From UMGS1312 sp964631595 (GTDB taxonomy: Bacteria > Bacillota > Clostridia > Oscillospirales > CAG-272): 64,000 nucleotides of DNA. Each line of letters starts with the position of its first letter. The first letter of the stretch is position 1. The notes beneath the pieces are model-generated. The model saw only the letters and a program-made list of their open reading frames with translations, made no database searches and was not told where the DNA came from. The stretch is from the NCBI GenBank assembly GCA_964631595.1, contig CAZVXL010000005.1:33663-97662 (forward strand), in the 5' to 3' direction. Made by a program: the position numbers and the translations under genes. Of the stretch, positions 50,492-58,576 are shown in pieces.

Positions 50492-50863
50492 ATGACTGTA
50501 AACAGAAACGACCGCGAGTATTCGATAAGAGAGCTCAGAGCGAGGTATATCGAAAAGGAGCACACCGAGCTTGATGAGCTGAAGGCTCTTGACAGAACGG
50601 TTAGAAGACCGGCAAACGTATTTGCGTATGTCTTCGGCTCCGTCTCCGCTCTCATCATGGGAAGCGGAATGAGCCTTGTCATGACCGATATCGGGGATAA
50701 GCTCGGACTCGGCGTGCCGATGGGTGTCGGCATAGCCGTCGGCGTTGTCGGTATGCTTATGGCAATAGTGAATTACCCGATATACAAAAAGCTGCTGACC
50801 GCACGCCGCAGAAAATATGCGCCGCGGATCATAGCTCTCAGCGATAAGCTGTTGAGTGACTGA
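50492..50863 (+). CDS. Small membrane protein, paralogue A (family often labelled dihydropteridine reductase)
   Basis: 123 residues: a charged helical N-terminus with KEHTELDELKALDRTVRRPANVFAYVFG, two membrane segments (about residues 43-62 and 70-92) and a basic C-terminal helix ending SDKLLSD. Many Firmicutes databases call this family dihydropteridine reductase, but nothing in it resembles a nucleotide-binding enzyme, so I treat it as function unknown. It lies just upstream of a two-component pair; a clear paralogue (53590) closes the same unit. Confidence 0.8.
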   Translation: MTVNRNDREYSIRELRARYIEKEHTELDELKALDRTVRRPANVFAYVFGSVSALIMGSGMSLVMTDIGDKLGLGVPMGVGIAVGVVGMLMAIVNYPIYKKLLTARRRKYAPRIIALSDKLLSD

Positions 50864-50910
50864 GCGCGGGCGGCGTCGAGGAATAATTTCCGAAAATGCG
50901 AAATACAAAC

Positions 50911-50937
50911 AAAATCTTAACATTTTTATGATATACT
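50911..50937 (+). promoter_or_regulatory. Candidate autoregulated promoter of the second two-component system
   Basis: AAAATC (50911-50916) and AACATT (50919-50924), 7 nt before a -10-like TATACT (50932-50937); no consensus -35. It mirrors the element before the gene at 50492, so the response regulator may control both. Confidence 0.45.
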
Positions 50938-50968
50938 CTCCTTATAAAGCATATCGAGAGGTGAGGGA

Positions 50969-51640
50969 ATGTTTAAGATACTGATCGTAGAGGATGACAG
51001 GGAGCTGAACGGCACGGTGTGCTCGTTTTTGAACCGCAACGGCTACGAGGCGGTGGGCTGTCTGAGAGTGGACGAGGCATACGACAGGCTTTATGAGGAC
51101 GTTTTCGACCTTGTCGTGTCGGATATCATGATGCCCGATGCCGACGGCTTCGAGCTTGCGCGTGAGATACGCGCCTCCGACAGGGAAATACCGATCCTCT
51201 TTATGACCGCTCGGGACGATATCGCCTCAAAGCAGAGGGGCTTTCGCATAGGTATCGACGACTACATGGTAAAGCCCATCGACCTTGATGAGCTGATGCT
51301 CAGGATCGGGGCGCTTCTGCGGCGGGCAAGGATCGTGTCCGCGCGGCGGCTGGAAGTGGGAGAGCTTGTGATGGATGCCGATGAGCATACGGTGTATCTG
51401 CGCGGGGAGGAGATCCCGCTCACGATGCGCGAGTTCGGTATTCTCTATAAGCTGCTCTCGTATCCGAAGAAGACCTTTACGAGAACACAGCTCATGGACG
51501 AATTTTGGGGAGCGGATACGGAGACGGCTCCGAGAGCCGTTGACGTGTACATGACAAAGCTTCGTGCGAAGCTGGCGGATTGCGACGATTTTGAAATAAA
51601 GACAGTCCACGGGCTCGGCTATAAGGCGGTGCTGAAATGA
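50969..51640 (+). CDS. OmpR-family response regulator (second system)
   Basis: 223 residues. Receiver with VEDDRE near residue 8, phospho-acceptor D52 in VVSDIMMPDADG, and KPIDLDELMLRIGALL. C-terminal winged helix LPLTMREFG-like (IPLTMREFGILYKLLSYPKKTFTRTQLMDEFWG) and DVYMTKLRAKL. GAGGTGAGG precedes ATG 50969. Its stop overlaps the kinase start by 4 nt (ATGA). It is part of a four-gene run with the kinase, a membrane protein and small membrane protein B. Confidence 0.95.
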   Translation: MFKILIVEDDRELNGTVCSFLNRNGYEAVGCLRVDEAYDRLYEDVFDLVVSDIMMPDADGFELAREIRASDREIPILFMTARDDIASKQRGFRIGIDDYMVKPIDLDELMLRIGALLRRARIVSARRLEVGELVMDADEHTVYLRGEEIPLTMREFGILYKLLSYPKKTFTRTQLMDEFWGADTETAPRAVDVYMTKLRAKLADCDDFEIKTVHGLGYKAVLK

Positions 51641-52722
51641 AGAAAAGGAGTACCGCGCGAAGCATTGCTCGGTGGCTGTACCGATACCTTGTGTTTTTCT
51701 CCCTCGTTGCCTTCGTCATCACCTGCTGTATGATGCTGTTTGTCGGCACGCTCACCGACAGCCTCGGGGTCACCCTGACCGATGCCAATACGGGCACGGC
51801 GGCAAAGCTGACCTTTGCGAATGTCGTGATCCTCAGCCTGCTTTTCACCGTGATAGATACGGTGCGCCGAAGCATTGCGATAAAACGCCCCATACGGCAC
51901 ATAACCGAGGCGGCGGAGAAGCTGATGCGAGGGGATTTCTCGGTTAGGATAAAGCCGAGCCCGATGCTTGCGGCAGATGAGGGCTTCGGTGAGATCGTCG
52001 AATGCTTCAATAAGCTGGCAGAGGAGCTCGGAGGTGTCGAGACACTGCGAACCGATTTTATCGCGGATGTGTCCCACGAAATGAAGACACCGCTGGCGGT
52101 GATGCAGAATTACGGAACTCTTTTGCAGGCGCCGGAGCTGTCCGAGGAGGAGCGCCTCGGATATGCGAAGGGAATCACGGATTCGTCTCGGCGCATGGCG
52201 GAGATGATCACCAATATCCTGAAGCTGAACCGCCTTGAGAATCAGCAGATATATCAGGACACCTCCGAGTTCGATCTCGGAGAGCAGCTTTGCGAATGCC
52301 TCCTGCAATACGAGAGCGTGTGGGAGGCATCGGATATCGAGATCGAAACGGATATCGAGGATGACGTTACCGTCAATGCCGACAGTGAGCTTCTGGGGAT
52401 CGTGTGGAGCAATCTGTTTTCAAACGCATTTAAGTTCACCCCTGCGGGAGGACGTGTGTCCGTCGGAATGACGGCGGACGGGGAATATGCCGTCGTGAAG
52501 GTCGGTGATACCGGATGCGGAATGACAGCGGAGGTCGGAAGCCGTATCTTTGAGAAATTCTACCAAGGAGACGGATCGCACGCGACCAAGGGAAACGGGC
52601 TCGGGCTTGCCTTGGTGAAGCGGGTGATGGATATACTGAACGGGGAGATATCCGTGGAGAGCACCGTCGGAGAGGGAACGGTGTTTACCGTTAAAATACG
52701 GAGGTCGCGGTATGAGGTATGA
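51637..52722 (+). CDS. Sensor histidine kinase (second system)
   Basis: 361 residues. Two membrane segments near the N-terminus (YLVFFSLVAFVITCCMMLFVG and LTFANVVILSLLFTVIDTV) are separated by only ~20 residues, so it has little extracellular sensor. A HAMP region (IKRPIRHITEAAEKLMRGDFSVR) leads to DHp DVSHEMKTPLAVMQNYGTLL and ATPase boxes LLGIVWSNLFSNAFKFTP, VGDTGCGM and GNGLGLALVKRVM. Such intramembrane-type kinases often respond to membrane stress or partner transport proteins; the 293-residue membrane protein encoded next may be that partner, which is inference. Confidence 0.93.
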   Translation: MKKRSTARSIARWLYRYLVFFSLVAFVITCCMMLFVGTLTDSLGVTLTDANTGTAAKLTFANVVILSLLFTVIDTVRRSIAIKRPIRHITEAAEKLMRGDFSVRIKPSPMLAADEGFGEIVECFNKLAEELGGVETLRTDFIADVSHEMKTPLAVMQNYGTLLQAPELSEEERLGYAKGITDSSRRMAEMITNILKLNRLENQQIYQDTSEFDLGEQLCECLLQYESVWEASDIEIETDIEDDVTVNADSELLGIVWSNLFSNAFKFTPAGGRVSVGMTADGEYAVVKVGDTGCGMTAEVGSRIFEKFYQGDGSHATKGNGLGLALVKRVMDILNGEISVESTVGEGTVFTVKIRRSRYEV

Positions 52723-53593
52723 TAAGCTTCCGTGGAAACTGCTTTTCCCGCATATCGCCGTCCTGCTCCTGCTTCTTCCGGTATCGACCGTGTTTCTCGT
52801 TTATTCGATGCTCTCACTTGAGGAGACCTCATGGATAAGAATAGCCTCATACGTGACGGCGTTCTATACGCTTACGGTCTGGTGCGTCAGGGTACCGCAG
52901 CTTGTCAGACGTGCGCGCAGGATCAAGAGGGAGAACAGGTACGTAAGCACGTGGTTTGAGGATCCGCGACTGCGGGTGAACGTCACTCTTGTCGGAAGCT
53001 TGCTGTGGAACGGAGCCTATGCCGCGCTTCAGCTCGGAATGGGCATAGTTCAACGCTCCGTATGGTTCTGTACGGCGGGGGCATATTACGCTTCGCTTGC
53101 GATAATGCGCCTGTTCCTTGCGAGATACACACTGCGGCACAGACCGCGTGAGAAGATGCGCCGCGAGCTTATCGGGTATCGCCTTTGCGGCTGGACGTTT
53201 CTCGTGATGAACCTGTTTCTGTCGGGCATGATGTTCTATATTCTTCGCGACAGCGGCACGGTGCGTCACGGTGAGATCACCGTTATCGCACTGGCGGCAT
53301 ATACCTTTACCTCACTTACAACGGCGATAGTCAATACAGTCAGATACCGCAAATACGACAGCCCCGCGTTTTCCGCATCAAAGGCGGTATCGCTTGCGGC
53401 TGCGTGCGTATCTGTGCTGACACTTGAAAATACCATGCTTGCCACCTTCGGCAGTGCGGAGATGACTCCGCATCTGCGGCGACTGTTGCTCGGCTTCAGC
53501 GGCGGTGCCGTCTCGGTGTTTATTATCGTGATGGCGATATACATGATAGTGAAGGCAAGCAAAAAAATGAAATATCCGGAGAATCAGAAATGA
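52712..53593 (+). CDS. Polytopic membrane protein of the second two-component unit
   Basis: 293 residues with about seven or eight predicted membrane segments (for example LLFPHIAVLLLLLPVSTVFLVY, FLVMNLFLSGMMFYIL and GGAVSVFIIVMAIYMIV). Basic loops (RRARRIKRENR, REKMRRELIG) suggest cytoplasmic sides. No family recognised and no transporter motif seen. It overlaps the kinase gene by 11 nt and the next gene by 4 nt, so all are translated together. Possibly a sensor partner or the regulated effector. Confidence 0.7.
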   Translation: MRYDKLPWKLLFPHIAVLLLLLPVSTVFLVYSMLSLEETSWIRIASYVTAFYTLTVWCVRVPQLVRRARRIKRENRYVSTWFEDPRLRVNVTLVGSLLWNGAYAALQLGMGIVQRSVWFCTAGAYYASLAIMRLFLARYTLRHRPREKMRRELIGYRLCGWTFLVMNLFLSGMMFYILRDSGTVRHGEITVIALAAYTFTSLTTAIVNTVRYRKYDSPAFSASKAVSLAAACVSVLTLENTMLATFGSAEMTPHLRRLLLGFSGGAVSVFIIVMAIYMIVKASKKMKYPENQK

Positions 53594-53976
53594 AAGACAG
53601 CAACAGCTTTAAGCTGACATATTCCGCGGGACAGCAGGAGGAGATACGCTCTATCCGCATGAAGTATATGCCAAGGGAAGAAGACAAAATGGAGCGTCTC
53701 AGGGCGCTTGACGCATCTGCCGGCAAAAAGGCAAGCAGAGTGGCTGTAAGTCTCGGAGTGCTCGGCGCTCTCGTAATGGGACTCGGCATGAGCCTCATCA
53801 TGACCGATCTCGGCAATGTACTCGGAGATATGAGCTATCCCGTCGGTGTGGCGATTGGCATTGTCGGCATGGTGCCTGTCGCGCTTGCGTATCCGCTTTA
53901 CGGGCATACGCTGAAACGGGAGCGCGCCCGCATCGCCCCCGAGATCATAAGACTCACGGATGAGCTGATGAAATAG
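53590..53976 (+). CDS. Small membrane protein, paralogue B
   Basis: 128 residues, paralogous to the protein at 50492: a charged N-terminal helix with YMPREEDKMERLRALDASAGKKASRVAVSLG aligns with the equivalent KALDRTVRRPANVFAYVFG stretch, and GLGMSLIMTDLGNVLG aligns with GSGMSLVMTDIGDKLG. Two membrane segments, C-terminal helix RIAPEIIRLTDELMK. Function unknown. It overlaps the preceding gene by 4 nt (ATGA) and closes the operon at a terminator. Confidence 0.8.
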   Translation: MKDSNSFKLTYSAGQQEEIRSIRMKYMPREEDKMERLRALDASAGKKASRVAVSLGVLGALVMGLGMSLIMTDLGNVLGDMSYPVGVAIGIVGMVPVALAYPLYGHTLKRERARIAPEIIRLTDELMK

Positions 53977-53987
53977 GCGACACGCCG

Positions 53988-54028
53988 AAAAGGGCTGCAC
54001 CGCTCGGTAGGAGCGGTACAGCCCTTTT
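53988..54028. terminator. Bidirectional terminator between the two-component unit and the FGGY kinase
   Basis: Stem aaaagggctg (53988-53997) / cagccctttt (54019-54028) with an inner accgctc/gagcggt stem; A and T runs on both sides. Confidence 0.9.
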
Positions 54029-54041
54029 GATATTTTCGCGG

Positions 54042-55496
54042 TCACAGCGACATAATACTTTTCTGAAGTCTTTTGTATTCCGCGTATTTTTTCTCGTAGA
54101 AGCCGAACATATCGGTGTCGGGCAGAGGCAGCTTTTCGGATTTTACCATGGCTGCGCCGGCATCATCGTAATCGGCAAATACGCCCTCGCCCACAAAGGC
54201 AAGCATAGCCGCGCCGACCGAGCAGGTCTCCGGCTCCGTCATTCTGTAGATCTCGCATCCCGTGACATATCCGACGATCTCGCTCCAAAGCCTGCTGCGC
54301 GCCGCGCCGCCGGTCATCATCAGCGTTCCGATGGTCATGCCGTTTTCCTTAAAGCTCTCAAGCACCTGCCTTGCCTCAAAAGCAACACCCTCCATGAGAG
54401 CACGCGCGATATCGTACTTGTCATGGCGCATCTCAAGCCCGAATATACCTCCGTGGAGCTCGGGTCTGTTATGCGGGAAGCCCGCACCGGCAAGATACGG
54501 CAAAAAGTACAGTTCCGCCGCCGAGGATACTCTTTTCTCCGCCTCGGCATCCATCGTGCGGAAGTCGCCGTCGATAAGATTCTTATACCATTTCATTGAG
54601 GAGCCTGCGGATACGAGCGATGCCATTGCACCGTATGCTCCCTTAGCCGGATGAATACCCGGAGCTATATACGAATCGGTGTAGAGAAGTCCGTCCGTAA
54701 CGCCGAGCACTACCCAAGTGGTGCCGGTGGCAAGGAGCATATCTCCCGTCTTGGTCGCACCGCATCCGAGCGCGGCACAGTACTGATCATGTGCGCCGTT
54801 GTATACAGTGACCTCCTCCGACAGTCCGAGAGCCTCTGCCGCCTCATGCGTGAGGCAGCCCACACGCGCGCCGATCGGCAGTACCTCCGGCAGTTTGTCC
54901 GAGGTGATGCCGACGGCATCGAGCACCTCGCTGTCCCACGTGCCCGTCGAGATGTTGAAAAGCTGTCTTATCGCGGCGTTTGTGGGATCTATGACATATC
55001 TGCCGCACAGCTTCTTGTTTACGTATTCGAGAGTGGATACAAAGCAGTCCGCGGCATTGAATGCCTCGGGCATATTGTCTCTCAGCCACATGATCTTTGC
55101 GGCATCCCCCGCCGGCGTGAGGCGCCAGCCGCATTTCTTGTATATTGCGTCTGTTCCGATCTTGCCGTCAAGCTCCGCCGTCTCCCTTGTCGCGCGGTTA
55201 TCCATCCACGTGATGACCTCCGAGAGCGCCTCGCCGTTCTTGCCCGCGGCAAGCATACTTGCTCCCTGCGTGGATATTCCTATTGCGCGTATGTCCGAGC
55301 GATCAATGCCCGCCGTTGCCTCTCTGACCGAGGCTACGACCGCATCCCACCAATCCTCGGCGCTTTGCGCGACTACGCCGCCCTCTCGGGTGATGAGCTC
55401 GTATTCTTTGTAGCCTCCGGCAAGTATTGTACCCTTTTCGTCTGCTACCACCGCCTTAGTTCCGGTGGTGCCTACATCAAGTCCGATCACAAGCAT
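54042..55496 (-). CDS. FGGY family carbohydrate kinase (xylulokinase-like)
   Basis: 484 residues, usual FGGY length. Starts MLVIGLDVGTTGTKAVVAD (phosphate-binding loop), with WMDNRATRE, NGAHDQYCAALG (catalytic Asp) and the C-terminal MMTGGAARSRLWSEIVGYVTG. It phosphorylates a sugar or polyol with ATP; xylulose is the usual guess, but the neighbours (aminotransferase and Gfo/Idh dehydrogenase) suggest a keto- or amino-polyol. Last gene of the minus-strand unit; a hairpin in the 133-nt gap before it (55571-55602) might reduce read-through. Confidence 0.85.
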   Translation of the reverse strand: MLVIGLDVGTTGTKAVVADEKGTILAGGYKEYELITREGGVVAQSAEDWWDAVVASVREATAGIDRSDIRAIGISTQGASMLAAGKNGEALSEVITWMDNRATRETAELDGKIGTDAIYKKCGWRLTPAGDAAKIMWLRDNMPEAFNAADCFVSTLEYVNKKLCGRYVIDPTNAAIRQLFNISTGTWDSEVLDAVGITSDKLPEVLPIGARVGCLTHEAAEALGLSEEVTVYNGAHDQYCAALGCGATKTGDMLLATGTTWVVLGVTDGLLYTDSYIAPGIHPAKGAYGAMASLVSAGSSMKWYKNLIDGDFRTMDAEAEKRVSSAAELYFLPYLAGAGFPHNRPELHGGIFGLEMRHDKYDIARALMEGVAFEARQVLESFKENGMTIGTLMMTGGAARSRLWSEIVGYVTGCEIYRMTEPETCSVGAAMLAFVGEGVFADYDDAGAAMVKSEKLPLPDTDMFGFYEKKYAEYKRLQKSIMSL

Positions 55497-55629
55497 TTTG
55501 TGTACCTCTGTATTTGTATATTGGAATGACGGAGCCGCATCTGTCTCGGCTCCGATGATACCGGTCGCAGAATACGGGGAAGCCGTGAAGGATTCCCCGT
55601 ATCGGTCGGTTATTGTGCTCTCGGGAGTC

Positions 55630-57171
55630 TTACTCTGCGCCGAGAAGCTCGTCTATCTTTGAGATGATGTGATCCACTACGGCAGGTGTTGAGATCACCG
55701 GCGGCTTCAAAAGCACTGCGGGAGGGCAGTTTGCCTTGTAGGTCTGTGCGGAAGCGTCGATGCAGGCAGCCTTCAGCTTGCTTGCAAAGGCAGCAGCCTG
55801 ATCCACCGTCTTGAAGTGGATAGCCGCAAGGTGACCGAGACCCTCGGCCTTGAGCATGATATTCGGATATTTTTCGTGAAGTCTCTTGAGCTCGCTGTCG
55901 AACTTTGCACCCATCTGAGCTACAAGCTCTCCGTTCTCACGCATAAACGTCATCGTGATGAGATATGCAAGGGAAGCCAGCTCCTCCTGACCGTTTGTGA
56001 CAAGAGCGCCGAACTGCACCAGCGTATCCATCTCGGCAGTTGTTATGATACGGCTTGCGGGGTACTCTCCTCCAGGGAAGCCCTTGCCGATTATTACGAA
56101 ATCGGGATCAAGCTCGTAGAGCCTGAACAGGAACATTCCCTTGTACCACATACAGGACTGGATCTCGTCGCAGAGGGTAGGCGTGTCGTACTTCTTGCAG
56201 ATCGCATATGCGCTGCGCAGGAACTCGGGGGTGAGTCTGATGCCGCCGTAGTTCATGAGTATTATCTCGTGCAGGAAGCCCGCAGTCTTGTACTTGCCCT
56301 CGTTGTAGAGCTTCATCTTTGCCTCAAAATCGGCAATATCGTTGATCGAAACGGGGACTACCTTGTAGAGCTCACCCGCTTCGAGCTTCTCGTACATATC
56401 GGGCCAAAGTCCGCGGAAGGTCTGAGTGAGCACCGTGGTGCCGTGGTAGTTGCCCTCAATGCCGCCCTCGCGGTCACCCATCACGAAGAATACGGGGATC
56501 CTTCCGCTGTACTTGGGTGTGGAATAGGTGTTGTCCACCTTGTAGAAGCGCGACAGCATCATCTTGATGCCCGCCTCTACCGCAAGGCTTCCCGTTTCGA
56601 GGTTTATAACACGGTTGAGCACCTTGGGCTCTCTTGAGGAGAGGACAGCCTCGGTCGCCGCATCGTCGTCCCAGTCAATGCCGTTGGCGGACTGAACGAG
56701 ACGTGTCTCCATGAGGCGCGTGATGTATCCGCGCGTGTTGTTGTGTGTTGCGTTGAGTATGTTCAGCTTCTTGGCATTGTCGATGAGATCATATGCGGGG
56801 AAGCGGTGTCCGAGCGGGGTGTGATAATGCTCACTCTTTCCGATGAGATACAGCTTTCCGTTTTCACCGAGCCTGTAGCAGCCGAAGCCGGCAAGAGGAG
56901 CCATAGCTTTTGATGCCGCCTTCATGAATGAATCGGTTCCCGCACCCATGAGACTGTTTTCAAAGGCGGGCATAAGAGAGGTTCCGACCTTTGCAAGCAT
57001 ATCGTCGTTCTTCTTCTGAACAGCCTCGGGGAAGAACTCCAGCTTTTCATCTGCGATAGCCTTTGCCGATGCGAAGTCCATGTAGCCGAGGGCTTCGTTT
57101 GCGGCGGCAACGGCGGAGGTATATTCATCACCGAGAATATCGGTGAGAGACAGCTTTTGATTTATAAACAT
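55630..57171 (-). CDS. Class III aminotransferase
   Basis: 513 residues from ATG at 57171 (AAAGG upstream; a TTG at 57180 is possible). Fold type I PLP enzyme of the class III group, with GSLAVEAGIKMMLSRF, PTLCDEIQSCMWYKG, and the PLP lysine K363 in FVIIGKGFPGGEYPAS. It is longer than usual (~430), with an N-terminal extension of ~80 residues. It is translated next to a Gfo/Idh dehydrogenase and an FGGY kinase, so it probably moves an amino group to or from a keto-sugar or keto-inositol. The exact substrate is unknown. Confidence 0.82.
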   Translation of the reverse strand: MFINQKLSLTDILGDEYTSAVAAANEALGYMDFASAKAIADEKLEFFPEAVQKKNDDMLAKVGTSLMPAFENSLMGAGTDSFMKAASKAMAPLAGFGCYRLGENGKLYLIGKSEHYHTPLGHRFPAYDLIDNAKKLNILNATHNNTRGYITRLMETRLVQSANGIDWDDDAATEAVLSSREPKVLNRVINLETGSLAVEAGIKMMLSRFYKVDNTYSTPKYSGRIPVFFVMGDREGGIEGNYHGTTVLTQTFRGLWPDMYEKLEAGELYKVVPVSINDIADFEAKMKLYNEGKYKTAGFLHEIILMNYGGIRLTPEFLRSAYAICKKYDTPTLCDEIQSCMWYKGMFLFRLYELDPDFVIIGKGFPGGEYPASRIITTAEMDTLVQFGALVTNGQEELASLAYLITMTFMRENGELVAQMGAKFDSELKRLHEKYPNIMLKAEGLGHLAAIHFKTVDQAAAFASKLKAACIDASAQTYKANCPPAVLLKPPVISTPAVVDHIISKIDELLGAE

Positions 57172-57189
57172 AATTTTCAACCTTTCCGA

Positions 57190-58335
57190 TCAGTCTATGG
57201 ATGACAGCTCAACTACTCTCTTTTCCTTGTGGGAGATGAGCGCGGCGGTCTGGAGCTTGTGAGACAGAGCCGTTTCCTCAAGTCTCATGCAGCCGAACGG
57301 GATCTCCTTGCCTTCGATCTCTGCGATAAACGCCGCCCACATCTGGAGGATCGCATCGGTAAAGCCGAATTCGAAGATACCGCCGGTGATGGTGGGGATC
57401 ATCGGCTTGTTTCCGATGCCGAGACGGCACCATGCCTGCTCCTTATCCCATGAATCGGTGTAATAGAAGGCGTTGGGATCGTTGGTGGTAAAGCGCGCCG
57501 ATGCCTTCAGACCCTGAACCTCAAGAGTCCAGTCGTCCGTAGCGCCGGGGCACATACGCTTCATTTCGATGAACATGGGGAAGATCTCGCCGTCCTTGTC
57601 ACGTACATCGCAGGTGAGCGTGGCATTGTCCCATGTGAGGCACGGAACGCGTCCGCCCTTGCCGTCGGGACGCTCCTTTATTATCTTGGAGAGCTTCGCA
57701 TATACGTTCAGCGGAGTCCAGCCCATGCGGAAGGGAACGTGCTCGGCGTGGATGCCGAGGTCTCCCATACAGCCGTACTCACCGTTGATCTCTATCATAC
57801 GCTTCCAGTTGATGGGCTTGTTAACGTCCATGTCGCTGGAATGGCGGAATGCGCCGCGAACCTCTATGAGCTTGCCGAATCTGTCTTCCTTTATCCAGCG
57901 GATAAGCTCCTGACAGCCGGGGTAGTAGGGGAATTCGCTTGAACAGCGCACTATGACCTCGGGGTGCTCTGCGGCACACTTGAGGATCGCGCGGTTCTGC
58001 TCGATATCTATGCCGAAGGGCTTCTCACCGAGAAGGTGCTTGCCCGCGCTTATAATATCACAGTAGAACTGCTGATGGAGATTGTGAGGAACGGCGCAGT
58101 AGATAGCGTCGATGTCGGGCTTCTTCAAAAGCTCATGGTAATCGGTCTCGTTGTACTTGACCGTGTCGAAGCTGTTGATGAACCACTCCTTGGCTTTTTC
58201 GTTTGTATCGCAAACGCCGACTATCTCCGGCTTTGCCAGATCCATGTTGAGATGACACCATCTTGCGGCGGCAGAGGCAAATTCACGTCCCATGAGACCG
58301 CATCCGATGATTCCGAAACGAACGGTTTTACTCAT
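57190..58335 (-). CDS. Gfo/Idh/MocA family oxidoreductase
   Basis: 381 residues from ATG at 58335 after GGAGAG. N-terminal Rossmann motif GIIGCGLMGREFA, then GEKPFGIDIEQNR near residue 100. The middle includes GECGVHGDLG-like GCMGDLGIHAEHV and MFIEMKRMCPGA. It should oxidise a polyol or sugar hydroxyl with NAD(P). First gene of the unit with the aminotransferase and FGGY kinase, 18 nt between the first two. A strong promoter lies upstream. Confidence 0.9.
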   Translation of the reverse strand: MSKTVRFGIIGCGLMGREFASAAARWCHLNMDLAKPEIVGVCDTNEKAKEWFINSFDTVKYNETDYHELLKKPDIDAIYCAVPHNLHQQFYCDIISAGKHLLGEKPFGIDIEQNRAILKCAAEHPEVIVRCSSEFPYYPGCQELIRWIKEDRFGKLIEVRGAFRHSSDMDVNKPINWKRMIEINGEYGCMGDLGIHAEHVPFRMGWTPLNVYAKLSKIIKERPDGKGGRVPCLTWDNATLTCDVRDKDGEIFPMFIEMKRMCPGATDDWTLEVQGLKASARFTTNDPNAFYYTDSWDKEQAWCRLGIGNKPMIPTITGGIFEFGFTDAILQMWAAFIAEIEGKEIPFGCMRLEETALSHKLQTAALISHKEKRVVELSSID

Positions 58336-58383
58336 TTTTTATACTCTCCTGTGATCAGTTAGAAATAATAACCATACAAGTCA

Positions 58384-58412
58384 ATTGTATCACAACCTGA
58401 GCTGTATGTCAA
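58384..58412 (-). promoter_or_regulatory. Promoter of the dehydrogenase-aminotransferase-kinase unit
   Basis: Minus strand consensus TTGACA (58407-58412), 17-nt spacer, TACAAT (58384-58389), about 49 nt upstream of ATG 58335. Confidence 0.85.
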
Positions 58413-58515
58413 GAAATGTGCGTCATTTAAGATGCGGTTTTGGGAGAGATCTGCCGTCTCGGGCTCGGGGCACGGCGACTGTATTCGGGCTCGGTGCCGT
58501 GATGCCCCGATACGC

Positions 58516-58558
58516 GACCTTGCCCCTCCCGAACGAGGCGGTCGGGAGGGGCAAGGTC
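58516..58558. repeat. Long perfect inverted repeat after the SWIM gene
   Basis: 17-bp arms (58516-58532 and 58542-58558; core cttgcccctcccga / tcgggaggggcaag), 9-nt loop. No T tract on either strand. It lies 18 bp past the 3' end of the SWIM gene; could be a dispersed element or a weak terminator. Confidence 0.6.
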
Positions 58559-58576
58559 TTACGGGGGAGGGTATGA

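Noticed and set aside
50492..50863. Dihydropteridine reductase activity for the small two-span protein
   Set aside because: No Rossmann fold or enzyme motif; the protein is mostly two membrane helices.
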